Positions 33,931 through 41,732 of a DNA stretch of 64,000 nucleotides are shown here, piece by piece. Each line of letters opens with the position of its first letter. The stretch's first letter is position 1. The notes below the pieces were generated by a model that worked only from the letters and a program-made list of their open reading frames with translations, was not told the origin of the DNA and did not search any database. Source of the DNA: an uncultured Oscillospiraceae bacterium (GTDB lineage: Bacteria; Bacillota; Clostridia; Oscillospirales; Acutalibacteraceae); the NCBI GenBank assembly GCA_902492455.1, contig CABULH010000005.1:160306-224305 (forward strand), given 5' to 3'. A program made the translations under genes and the position numbers.

Positions 33931-34725
33931 ATGAAATGGAGCAAATGCCTGACGGCGCTGGCAGTTCTAGCGCTTCTGACCGCCGGTTGCAGTAACACCG
34001 GAAGCAAATCGTCGAGTGAACACGATTCTGCTCAATCAACGATCTTGACGGAGGCAGAAAGTCAGATGAACAACAGTTATCCTCCAACAAGCCAAGCTAT
34101 TGAGACATCGGAAATCCTCAACCACAGCAGCGTGGAAAGTCTGAACAAGCTTATCACCACCGCTTACCCCCAGGAGGAACTTATTCGTTTTCTATCCTAT
34201 TTTGAATCCGATAATTTCAATACGATGTTAGACCATCTCAATGAACATTATCCGGTGGAATGCCTGCGCAACTTCGACGACAGCTTGACCTATTGTATTT
34301 ACAAACTTCAGGAAGGCGGATTGCTGTATGTCTTTTTTCACGGCACTTCACTGAAATTCGCCGATTATGTTTTTGTAGTAAAAGAGCCGCTTACACAGGA
34401 CAGCTTCCGCCGAATAAAAAAGGGCTCTAATCTTACGGACGTGGAAGCGGTAGACCCAGGAACCAAACTGATTCACTCCACTAAGAAAAAACAGCCCTAT
34501 GGAATGGAATACCTGTGGAAAAAGCAAACCTATCACATGGTTCAGGGCGGCTTTATGGCTATTCAGTATACGACCGACAACTGGGAAGATTATGGCAATT
34601 ACCGTGTGGAATCCATCGAATTCGTACCCAACGGTTCTCCGTTGATTAAGGGAGTCAATGACGAATTCTACTGTTTGGACGGAATATCGACCTATAGGCT
34701 TTTACCCCAGGATTATCCCGAATAA
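33931..34725 (+). CDS. Lipoprotein, unknown, with in-frame remnant after stop
   Basis: 264 residues from the ATG at 33931 (GAGAGG upstream). Lipobox ALLTAGCSN near residue 20, then a Ser/Thr-rich linker and a folded-looking domain (TAYPQEELIRFLSYFESDNF; VECLRNFDDSLTYCIYKLQE). No family recognised. Composition is AT-rich like the preceding gene. The same frame continues for 54 codons after the stop, which may be a related C-terminus. Confidence 0.75.
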   Translation: MKWSKCLTALAVLALLTAGCSNTGSKSSSEHDSAQSTILTEAESQMNNSYPPTSQAIETSEILNHSSVESLNKLITTAYPQEELIRFLSYFESDNFNTMLDHLNEHYPVECLRNFDDSLTYCIYKLQEGGLLYVFFHGTSLKFADYVFVVKEPLTQDSFRRIKKGSNLTDVEAVDPGTKLIHSTKKKQPYGMEYLWKKQTYHMVQGGFMAIQYTTDNWEDYGNYRVESIEFVPNGSPLIKGVNDEFYCLDGISTYRLLPQDYPE

Positions 34726-34728
34726 AAC

Positions 34729-34887
34729 GATCTCACGGACGGCATTCTGGAAATCGGGTATGATATCTCCGGCAGCACGCCCAAGGTGATGATTATGAAG
34801 TACGCGGAGGATTATCAGATCGAAGAGATCGCTGACAGGAGCCGTTATTATAACTGTGAAATCCTGCCCGCAGACCGAATCGAATAA
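34729..34887 (+). pseudogene. Orphan C-terminal fragment downstream of lipoprotein gene
   Basis: 53 codons in the same frame as the lipoprotein but after its TAA (DLTDGILEIGYDISGSTPKV...CEILPADRIE, then TAA). No start codon or ribosome site of its own. Codons are GC-rich, unlike the preceding gene. Its ending (YNCEILPADRIE) resembles the lipoprotein ending (YRLLPQDYPE), so it may be the last piece of a deleted second copy. Confidence 0.5.
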
Positions 34888-34913
34888 GAACAGGGAATGG
34901 TTGCATTCAGCAT

Positions 34914-34955
34914 AAAACACAGGGAGCCGTGGAATTCCACGGCTCCCTGTGTTTT
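34914..34955. terminator. Bidirectional terminator
   Basis: A near-perfect 42-base palindrome (AAAACACAGGGAGCCGTGG arm) with a T run on each side, between the convergent lipoprotein and yhhN genes; the yhhN stop lies within it. Confidence 0.85.
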
Positions 34956-35685
34956 ATCTGTCCGATATCCGCCGGCTGAACAGCACCGACAGAGCCAGGA
35001 AGCATTCCGCCGGGTAATACAGCAGCAGGCAGAGAAAATCGAAAATCTCGCCGGCGCGGGCGAACTGATTGAACACCAGCATCAGGTCCGACAGGAAGAA
35101 CAGCAGCGTTCCCAGCAGCACCATCAGGCGGAAACCTTTATCCAGCTCCCTGGACAGGGCCAGGGAGATCCCTTTGGCGAGCATACAAGAGATGATGACT
35201 GCGTAGACATACACCACCGCTTTCACGCTGCCGAAGGAAAAGCCGGGATAAAAGGTCAGCAGGCAGACCGCACCGGCTATAATGCCGGCAGCCAGGACAA
35301 AATCCCGGGCCTTGGGCCGCTGCACTGCCAGAAAGGCGGCCAGAAACAGCACATGCCCCACCGCGAAAAGGGCAGCGCCGCCGGTGAAATCGAAATTCAG
35401 CACAATATCCCCCGCGCAGGCGAATCCCTGGCCGACGAACAGAATCCAGGGATAGGCCCGGCCCTTGGCGGCCCGTCGGACAAAGAGCAGATTGGCAAGA
35501 CAGCACGCCACAAACAGCAGGCTTGCCGCCGCCTTCAGCCAGTCCCGGGCGGGTTTATCCAGAGGCAGGAAGCGGGAGGCGTAATAAAACCAGCCCACCC
35601 CTAAAACCAGCAGACACAGCAGGATGTTGACCGCTTTTTCCTTTTTGGTAAATCCCTGCACGGATGGAGAAACAGACAGCGCCAT
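34954..35685 (-). CDS. YhhN family protein (lysoplasmalogenase-like)
   Basis: 243 residues with about eight membrane helices. YhhN/TMEM86 features: GQGFACAGDIVLNFDFTGGA and ALFAVGHVLFLAAFLAVQRP, and a late LLFFLSDLMLVFNQF. Relatives hydrolyse the vinyl-ether bond of lysoplasmalogens, lipids found in many anaerobic Clostridia. It follows the MarR gene by 47 bases, so they probably form one unit under the MarR palindrome. Confidence 0.85.
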   Translation of the reverse strand: MALSVSPSVQGFTKKEKAVNILLCLLVLGVGWFYYASRFLPLDKPARDWLKAAASLLFVACCLANLLFVRRAAKGRAYPWILFVGQGFACAGDIVLNFDFTGGAALFAVGHVLFLAAFLAVQRPKARDFVLAAGIIAGAVCLLTFYPGFSFGSVKAVVYVYAVIISCMLAKGISLALSRELDKGFRLMVLLGTLLFFLSDLMLVFNQFARAGEIFDFLCLLLYYPAECFLALSVLFSRRISDR

Positions 35686-35732
35686 AAGAATCGACTCCTT
35701 TTGATACGGCCGCGGGCGGACCTTTCCTTCCG

Positions 35733-36176
35733 CTATTCGCCGGCCATTTTTTGCAGATTCTTCCGAATGATTTCCAGCGAGCGGTAAAAGGCCGCCCGCT
35801 CCTCCTCAGCAAGGCCCCGTCCCCCCTCTTCCAGCGCCTCGTCGATCTTCCGGTTGAGCTGTGCCGTGACCGCTCTCCCCTGATCGGTGAGGGTGTGGCG
35901 GCAGCGATAATCCCGCTTGCCGTCCGTCTGTTCATGAAGGGTCAGCCCCCGCTCTTCCAGCTCCGCCAGGGTGCGGGAAACGGCGGCCTTGTCTTCTTTG
36001 CAGAAGGCCGTCAGCTGGGCGGCGGTGAGCCCCTGGGGATTCCCGCCCAGATAATACAGGCACATGGCGTGGTTGCCCCGCAGCCCGTATTTTCTCATTT
36101 CCGCCCGCTTGATTTTCTGCACGCAGCGGTACACCTCCGCGATGGAGGCGGCGAAGATTTCAAAACGCCGGTTCAT
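35733..36176 (-). CDS. MarR family transcriptional regulator
   Basis: 147 residues from the ATG at 36176 (GGGGGAG upstream). Winged-helix core: LTAAQLTAFCKEDKAAVSRT, LAELEERGLTLHEQ, then DYRCRHTLTDQGRAVTAQL. The wide inverted repeat 34 bases upstream of the start covers its promoter, so it is probably autorepressed. Likely also controls yhhN and possibly the divergent acn-rex unit. Confidence 0.9.
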   Translation of the reverse strand: MNRRFEIFAASIAEVYRCVQKIKRAEMRKYGLRGNHAMCLYYLGGNPQGLTAAQLTAFCKEDKAAVSRTLAELEERGLTLHEQTDGKRDYRCRHTLTDQGRAVTAQLNRKIDEALEEGGRGLAEEERAAFYRSLEIIRKNLQKMAGE

Positions 36177-36210
36177 CCCACTCCCCCTTTGAAACCGAAT
36201 GAGGATTTTG

Positions 36211-36266
36211 GGGGTATCATACTCCAAAGATGTTGACAAATCAACATCTTTGGAGTATGATACCCC
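36211..36266. promoter_or_regulatory. MarR-type operator palindrome holding two divergent promoters
   Basis: 26-base perfect arms (36211-36236 and 36241-36266) around CAAA. Plus strand: TTGACA (36233-36238), 17 bases, TATGAT (36256-36261), near consensus. Minus strand: TTGATT, 17 bases, TATGAT. A dimeric MarR bound here would block both promoters, one toward marR-yhhN and one toward acn-rex. Confidence 0.8.
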
Positions 36267-36317
36267 TCTTTCAGCAATCCGCATGAGAATGCCGGGGCTC
36301 GGTTCCAGGATTTCTAT

Positions 36318-36346
36318 TTGACAAATTTCCTACAATCCTTCATAAT
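36318..36346 (+). promoter_or_regulatory. acn promoter
   Basis: TTGACA (36318-36323), 17-base spacer, CATAAT (36341-36346), 35 bases before the aconitase ATG. A second, MarR-independent start for acn-rex. Confidence 0.6.
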
Positions 36347-36381
36347 AGAGGGAAGGATTCGACGCGAAAGGATGAAACAGC

Positions 36382-38319
36382 ATGGGACTGACACTGGCGC
36401 AAAAATTGATTCAATCACATCTGGTTTCCGGCGAGATGACCCCCGGAACCGAGATCGGCCTGAAAATCGATCAGACCCTAACCCAGGATGCCACCGGCAC
36501 CATGGTTTATCTGGAATTTGAGGCCATGGGGGTTCCCCGGGTGAAAACCGAACGTTCGGTAGCCTACATCGATCACAACACCCTGCAGACGGGGTTTGAA
36601 AACGCCGACGACCATCGGTATATCCAATCGGTGTGCAAAAAGCACGGGCTGTATTTTTCCCGCCCGGGCAACGGCATCTGTCATCAGGTGCATCTGGAGC
36701 GGTTCGGTATTCCGGGCAAGACCCTGATCGGCTCGGACAGCCACACCCCCACCGGCGGCGGCATCGGCATGCTGGCCTTCGGCGCCGGCGGCCTGGACGT
36801 AGCCGTAGCCCTGGGCGGCGGCACCTATTACATCACCATGCCCAAGATTGTGGAGGTCCGTCTCACCGGCCGCCTGCAGCCCTGGGTGGCGGCGAAAGAC
36901 GTGATTCTGGAGGTGCTGCGCCGCCTCACCGTCAAGGGCGGCGTGGGCCGGATCATCGAATACACCGGCCCCGGCGTGGCCTCCCTGTCGGTGCCGGAAC
37001 GAGCCACCATCACCAATATGGGCGCGGAGCTGGGCGCTTCCACCTCCGTCTTCCCCTCCGACGACGTGACCCGCGCCTTCATGGAAGCCCAGGGCCGGGA
37101 AGCGGATTGGACGGCCCAGGCCGCTGATCCGGACGCGGTGTACGACGAGGTGGTGGAAATCGACCTGTCCGCCCTGCAGCCCCTGGCGGCCTGCCCCCAC
37201 TCCCCCGACGCGGTGCGGACGGTGGAGGAAATCGGGGAGATCAAGGTGGACCAGTGCTGCATCGGCAGCTGCACCAACTCCTCCCTGCTGGATATGCTGA
37301 AGGTGGCCGCCATCCTCAAGGGCAAGACGGTGCATCCGGACGTGAGCCTCTCCATCGCCCCCGGCTCCAAGCAGGTGTACAACATGCTGGCCCGCAACGG
37401 CGCCCTGGCCGATCTCATCGCCGCCGGCGCCCGGATTCTGGAATGCGCCTGCGGCCCCTGCATCGGCATGGGCCAGTCTCCCAACAGCGGCGGCGTCTCC
37501 CTGCGGACCTTCAACCGCAACTTTGAGGGCCGTTCCGGCACCGCCGACGCCCAGGTATATCTGGTAAGCCCGGAAACCGCCGCCGCTTCCGCCCTGACCG
37601 GGGTGTTCACCGATCCCCGCACCCTGGGCGAGCCGCCGGTGATCCAGATGCCCGCGGCCTTTGAAATCAACGACAACATGATCGTGCCCCCCGCGCCGGA
37701 GGAAGAGATGGACCAGGTGGACATCCTCCGCGGTCCCAATATCAAGCCCTTCCCCAAGACCGTGCCGATGCCGGAGAGCATCGCGGCCAAGGTGATGCTC
37801 AAGGTGGAGGACAACATCACCACCGACCACATTATGCCCGCGGGAGCCAAGATCCTGCCCCTGCGCTCCAATATCCCCGCCATCTCGGAATACTGCTTCA
37901 CCCGCTGCGATCCCGATTTCCCCGCCCGCTGCAAGGCGGAGGGAGACGGCATCATCATCGGCGGGGCCAACTACGGCCAGGGCAGCTCCCGGGAGCACGC
38001 CGCCCTGGCGCCCCTCTACCTGGGCATCAAAGCGGTGGTGGTGAAATCCTTCGCCCGCATCCATGTGGCGAACCTGATTAACGCCGGCATCCTGCCCCTG
38101 ACCTTTGAAAATGAGGCGGATTACGACAAGATCCACATGGGCGATGAAATCTGCCTGCCCGACGTGCGGGAGAAGCTGCGCAAGGGCGAGGCCGTGGTGC
38201 TGGAGAACAAGACCACCGGCGAAACCATCCCGCTGCACAGCGGATTCTCCCGCCGCCAGACGGACATGCTGCTGGCAGGCGGCTTGCTGAACTACACCCG
38301 CGAGCAGAACAAAGGCTGA
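36382..38319 (+). CDS. acn: Aconitate hydratase
   Basis: 645 residues with an AAAGGATG site. Complete aconitase: GSDSHTPTGGGIGMLAFGAG near residue 118, Fe-S cysteines in IGSCTNSS and CACGPCIG, and the swivel domain with ILPLRSNIPAISEY and GANYGQGSSREHAA. Shorter than the ~890-residue AcnA and typical of the compact Clostridia form. Interconverts citrate and isocitrate. Followed by rex 35 bases later in what looks like one transcript. Confidence 0.96.
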   Translation: MGLTLAQKLIQSHLVSGEMTPGTEIGLKIDQTLTQDATGTMVYLEFEAMGVPRVKTERSVAYIDHNTLQTGFENADDHRYIQSVCKKHGLYFSRPGNGICHQVHLERFGIPGKTLIGSDSHTPTGGGIGMLAFGAGGLDVAVALGGGTYYITMPKIVEVRLTGRLQPWVAAKDVILEVLRRLTVKGGVGRIIEYTGPGVASLSVPERATITNMGAELGASTSVFPSDDVTRAFMEAQGREADWTAQAADPDAVYDEVVEIDLSALQPLAACPHSPDAVRTVEEIGEIKVDQCCIGSCTNSSLLDMLKVAAILKGKTVHPDVSLSIAPGSKQVYNMLARNGALADLIAAGARILECACGPCIGMGQSPNSGGVSLRTFNRNFEGRSGTADAQVYLVSPETAAASALTGVFTDPRTLGEPPVIQMPAAFEINDNMIVPPAPEEEMDQVDILRGPNIKPFPKTVPMPESIAAKVMLKVEDNITTDHIMPAGAKILPLRSNIPAISEYCFTRCDPDFPARCKAEGDGIIIGGANYGQGSSREHAALAPLYLGIKAVVVKSFARIHVANLINAGILPLTFENEADYDKIHMGDEICLPDVREKLRKGEAVVLENKTTGETIPLHSGFSRRQTDMLLAGGLLNYTREQNKG

Positions 38320-38354
38320 CGCGGGCACTGCCTGGAAAGGAGGCTTGGAGGAAA

Positions 38355-38990
38355 ATGGCGAAAAACGAACATATTTCCATGTCGGTGGTGCGGCGGCTGC
38401 CCCGCTATTACCGCTTCCTGTACGATTTGAAGGAGAACGGCGTCACCCGCATCTCCTCCCGGGAGCTGTCTCAGCGGATGGGTCTCACCGCCTCCCAAAT
38501 CCGGCAGGATCTCAACTGCTTCGGCGGCTTTGGCCAGCAGGGCTACGGCTACATGGTGGAACAGCTATACAAGGAAATCGGCCGCATCCTGGGAATGGAC
38601 CGGCTGGCGGATACCATCCTGCTGGGGGCGGGCAACCTGGGCCGGGCCATCGTCAACCACATGGATTTTGAAAACCGGGGCATCCGTCTGACGGGCATTT
38701 TCGACGATGCGCCGGAGATGGAAGGCACCTTTGTCCGGGGCCTGGCGGTGCAGCCCACCGCCAAGCTGGAGGAATTCTGCGCCGAACACCATCCCACTGT
38801 GGCGATCCTCTGTATCCCCAAGGAAGCTGCCCCCAAGATTGTGGAGCGTCTCACCGCCCTGGGGATCAAGGGCTTTTGGAATTTCAGCCACTACGACATC
38901 GCCCATGAGGTGGAAGGTGTGGTGGTGGAAAACGTTCATCTGGGCGACAGCCTGATGACCCTTTCCTACCAGCTGAAAAAGAACGACTGA
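38355..38990 (+). CDS. rex: Redox-sensing transcriptional repressor Rex
   Basis: 211 residues behind a strong AAGGAGG/GGAGG site. N-terminal winged helix (VVRRLPRYYRFLYDLKENGV; ISSRELSQRMGLTASQIRQD; LNCFGGFGQQGYGY) and a Rossmann NAD(H) domain (ILLGAGNLGRAIVNH; GIFDDAPEMEG). Senses the NADH/NAD ratio and represses fermentation and redox genes. Being in an operon with aconitase ties its level to that enzyme. No clear Rex box (TTGTTAA half-sites) was seen upstream of acn. Confidence 0.97.
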   Translation: MAKNEHISMSVVRRLPRYYRFLYDLKENGVTRISSRELSQRMGLTASQIRQDLNCFGGFGQQGYGYMVEQLYKEIGRILGMDRLADTILLGAGNLGRAIVNHMDFENRGIRLTGIFDDAPEMEGTFVRGLAVQPTAKLEEFCAEHHPTVAILCIPKEAAPKIVERLTALGIKGFWNFSHYDIAHEVEGVVVENVHLGDSLMTLSYQLKKND

Positions 38991-39001
38991 GAATCAAGCG
39001 C

Positions 39002-39037
39002 ATCCCCCTGTGCCGGACCCATCCGGCGCGGGGGGAT
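39002..39037 (+). terminator. Terminator after rex
   Basis: Arms ATCCCCC...GCCGGA and complement with one small internal bulge, followed by TTTGTATAT. Confidence 0.7.
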
Positions 39038-39155
39038 TTGTATATGACCGCAGCGTGAATGCTCTTCACAAAACGCGATTTGCTTTATCACAAAAAGCAA
39101 CCCAATCCCTTGCTCAATAAATATAGTTGATTTATTTGAATTATTTCGAAAACTG

Positions 39156-39184
39156 TTGAATTTTGTTCTTTTTTGTGCTATAAT
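39156..39184 (+). promoter_or_regulatory. Sigma-A-type promoter of first ArsR-tailed regulator
   Basis: TTGAAT (39156-39161), 17-base spacer, TATAAT (39179-39184), 28 bases before the ATG. The upstream 50 bases are AT-rich with repeated TTGAA-like words that could be operator sites. Confidence 0.6.
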
Positions 39185-39211
39185 GAGGCAAAATACTGAG
39201 GATGGGATTCC

Positions 39212-40273
39212 ATGAAGAATATAAAGTTCATTAAAGAACCGGGATATGTGTATGACTTGTTCTTTATATTTATCCTCCACTTTAATCAAGATCATTTCAT
39301 GGCACGGATAATTAATTACAACCAATCCTCAGAAGACACCGAGTTTTATACCCGCATAGATAACGACTACGGCAATATCTCCGACGAACTGTTGCCTTTT
39401 TTCTATATCAAGGAAAACAGCAGTCAATGCTTCATGTCTGCATATTACCATAATCCATATAGAAGCCTCTTTCCCACCACCTATAATCTGCAGACCGTAC
39501 AAACAGCGCTGCTGAACCATGAGGAGGTTATCACCAATCTTCTCAAATTTTATTTTATGGATATCGAGGATCACGAACTGAGGGAATGTAAACGCTCCCT
39601 GCACGCCGTTGGCAAGATGATTAAATCTTCCTCGTACAGCGATAAGATCAAGACCAGCCTGTACGCCTTTTTCTTAGAACCGGACCTTGTAATACAAAAA
39701 TTATCTTATGAAATGATGGAAAAGTCCTTTCAGCTATCCCAGCACTACGAAAAAAATTTGCGCAAACTGGGTGATTTACAGAATCAGCTGGATATCGACG
39801 CCCTGACGGAAAAGCTGAAACTGTATAAATCTCAAACCTGTAATCTCGATTATTTCGATGAGATCTATGTGACTTTTTGCCTACTCGATAAAAATTTGAT
39901 AAAAGCAAACTTGTCGGATAAGGAAATTGTTCTATTTTTGGGATTCGATTATCTCAATTATTTGGAATATGTAATTGCTAGAGACGATGTACCGGAACTG
40001 CATATTTTCGCTAACGCGCTGGCGGAGAAAAACCGGGTGGAAATTTTGGAGATGATCTATCGCCAGGGGGAAATCACCATCCGGGACATCGAACAACAGA
40101 TGGGCCTGACCGGCACCAACGCTTATTACCATCTTTCCCTGATGATCCGCGCCAATATGCTGAAAACCCGCAACCAGGGCCGAACGGTGCTGTACAGCCT
40201 CAATGACCGCTACTTTGCTGTCGTGTGCGACATGCTCAGTAAATACGCAGACAGAAGGAGGAAAAACTCATGA
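39212..40273 (+). CDS. ArsR-tailed regulator, paralogue 1
   Basis: 353 residues. About 250 N-terminal residues without a recognised family (KFIKEPGYVYDLFFIFILHF; DELLPFFYIKE; EIYVTFCLLDKNLIK). A C-terminal ArsR/SmtB-like winged helix follows (FANALAEKNRVEILEMIYRQ; GLTGTNAYYHLSLMIRANML; GRTVLYSLND). Similar along its full length to the next gene. Its C-terminal tail RRRKNS encodes the AAGGAGG ribosome site of the small peptide gene, whose ATG overlaps this stop. The N-terminal part probably senses a ligand; which one is unknown. Confidence 0.82.
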   Translation: MKNIKFIKEPGYVYDLFFIFILHFNQDHFMARIINYNQSSEDTEFYTRIDNDYGNISDELLPFFYIKENSSQCFMSAYYHNPYRSLFPTTYNLQTVQTALLNHEEVITNLLKFYFMDIEDHELRECKRSLHAVGKMIKSSSYSDKIKTSLYAFFLEPDLVIQKLSYEMMEKSFQLSQHYEKNLRKLGDLQNQLDIDALTEKLKLYKSQTCNLDYFDEIYVTFCLLDKNLIKANLSDKEIVLFLGFDYLNYLEYVIARDDVPELHIFANALAEKNRVEILEMIYRQGEITIRDIEQQMGLTGTNAYYHLSLMIRANMLKTRNQGRTVLYSLNDRYFAVVCDMLSKYADRRRKNS

Positions 40274-40383
40274 GAACGTGGACAAGGCCGACCATAGGCA
40301 CGCTCAAAAGCAGAGAGCTTGCCGTCTATATCCATGCCGCTGCCAGATCGGGTATTATGTGTATAGGCGGTGAGCTTAGGTAA
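40270..40383 (+). CDS. 37-residue peptide, translationally coupled to the regulator
   Basis: ATG at 40270 overlaps the regulator stop (ATGA) and has AGAAGGAGG eight bases upstream, an ideal initiation site. The sequence begins MRTWTRPTIGTLKSREL and continues AVYIHAAARSGIMCIGGELR. The WTRPTI start resembles the [YW]xxPx[IL] leader motif recognised in some RiPP precursors, and there is one Cys at position 31. A terminator follows 19 bases later, so this is the last gene of the unit. No modifying enzyme or transporter is nearby. A signal peptide for the paired regulator is a hypothesis. Confidence 0.7.
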   Translation: MRTWTRPTIGTLKSRELAVYIHAAARSGIMCIGGELR

Positions 40384-40401
40384 AATCCTATAATACCAAG
40401 G

Positions 40402-40435
40402 CCGCTGCCGGTATGCCGGCGGCGTTCTATTTTTA
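40402..40435 (+). terminator. Terminator after the peptide gene
   Basis: CGCTGCCGG and CCGGCGGCG around TATG, with one G-T pair, followed by TTCTATTTTTA. Confidence 0.8.
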
Positions 40436-40478
40436 TCGGGTATGAGCAATCAGGCCAAACGACGAGGGAATGAATCGG

Positions 40479-41531
40479 ATGAAGAAGATTACATTTATCA
40501 AAGAGCCGGGGCGGATCTATGATCTTTTTTTCCCCTTTGCCTTGCATTTCAATCATGAGTATTTCCTAACCGATATGGTGAATCATCAAATGTCGGCGGA
40601 GGACACTAAGTTCCTCAATCAGATTCACAAGGAGTTTGACGACATTCCCCACGAGCTGCTTCCCTTCTTTTATATTAAAGAGCGCGGAACCTGCACCTTT
40701 ATAACCGGGACATATTATGACCCCTATGACCATTTGTTTCCGACCAGCTACAGCCTGGAAACGGTCCAAACGGCGCTGATGGACCACGACGACGTGATTA
40801 CCAAGCTGCTCAAATTTTATTTTCAGGATATCGATGAGGCGACGCTGGCGGACTGCAAAACCTCGCTGCGCACCGTGGGCCGGATGATTAACGCCTCTCC
40901 CTACAACGACACGGTCAAAAGCAGTCTCTATGCCTTTTTTCTGGATCCCGATCTCATCATCAACAAGCTATCTTATGAGTTGATGGTAAAAAACTATCAG
41001 ATAACCCACCTGCATCAAACCCGCGCCAAGAAACTGCTGGAAGTGCAGAATCAATTTGATTTTGAAGTGCTGGCCTCCAAGCTGAAGCTGTGCGATCCCC
41101 TCCCATGTGACCTGTATCGCTTTCAAGAGATTTATGTGACCTTTTGTTTGATTAATAAAAACTGCATAAAAGAGCGTTTTCTAGGCGATACCGCGGTGTT
41201 GATTCTGGGCTTTGATTACCTGCGGGAACTTGAGGATATCCTGCCGCCCAATGTCGTTCCGCAGCTGTATGTTTTCGCCGGTGCTCTGGCCGACAAGAGC
41301 CGGATGGATATACTGGAACTCATTTACCGCAATCAGGAGATCACCGTTCGGGATATCGAGCAGGAGCTGGGGCTGACCGGCACCAATGCTTATTACCATC
41401 TTTCTTTGATGCTCAAGGCCAACATCATCACTTCCAGAAGCCAAGGCGGACAGGGCCGCACGGTATTCTACCGCGTGAATAAGCATTACTTTTCTATTAT
41501 CCGGGACATGATGGACCGATACGCCAACTAA
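40479..41531 (+). CDS. ArsR-tailed regulator, paralogue 2
   Basis: 350 residues from the ATG at 40479 (GAGGGA nine bases upstream; the ATG at 40470 has no gap). Same architecture as the first copy: ITFIKEPGRIYDLFFPFALH, HELLPFFYIKERG, and a C-terminal winged helix (ALADKSRMDILELIYRNQEI; GLTGTNAYYHLSLMLKANII). It ends RYAN and lacks the RRRKNS tail, and no small peptide gene follows it. GC content is higher than in copy 1. Separated from the peptide gene by a terminator, so it may be expressed separately. Confidence 0.82.
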   Translation: MKKITFIKEPGRIYDLFFPFALHFNHEYFLTDMVNHQMSAEDTKFLNQIHKEFDDIPHELLPFFYIKERGTCTFITGTYYDPYDHLFPTSYSLETVQTALMDHDDVITKLLKFYFQDIDEATLADCKTSLRTVGRMINASPYNDTVKSSLYAFFLDPDLIINKLSYELMVKNYQITHLHQTRAKKLLEVQNQFDFEVLASKLKLCDPLPCDLYRFQEIYVTFCLINKNCIKERFLGDTAVLILGFDYLRELEDILPPNVVPQLYVFAGALADKSRMDILELIYRNQEITVRDIEQELGLTGTNAYYHLSLMLKANIITSRSQGGQGRTVFYRVNKHYFSIIRDMMDRYAN

Positions 41532-41559
41532 AGGCGTTTAGATAACACCACAACGCCCC

Positions 41560-41597
41560 AAAACCGCTGCGCGGCAAAGCTGCCGGCAGCGGTTTTT
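41560..41597 (+). terminator. Terminator after ArsR-tailed paralogue 2
   Basis: AAAACCGCTGCGCGGCA and TGCCGGCAGCGGTTTT around AAGC, followed by TTTCTTTT. Confidence 0.85.
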
Positions 41598-41659
41598 CTT
41601 TTCCCCTTCTCACGCCTCAAAAATCAACCCATGTTTGTATCCTGTCAATATTCCCTCCA

Positions 41660-41688
41660 TTGGAATCAACCGGAGATTGTATTATACT
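41660..41688 (+). promoter_or_regulatory. Promoter of XRE regulator
   Basis: TTGGAA (41660-41665), 17-base spacer, TATACT (41683-41688), 45 bases before the start codon. Confidence 0.5.
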
Positions 41689-41732
41689 AATGGCATGGAA
41701 GCTTCCGTAAAACGAAAAAGGAGGAAACATGC

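Noticed and set aside
36478..38328. Long minus-strand frame opposite aconitase
   Set aside because: His/Gly/Gln-rich mirror of a confident aconitase gene; no ribosome site or domain.
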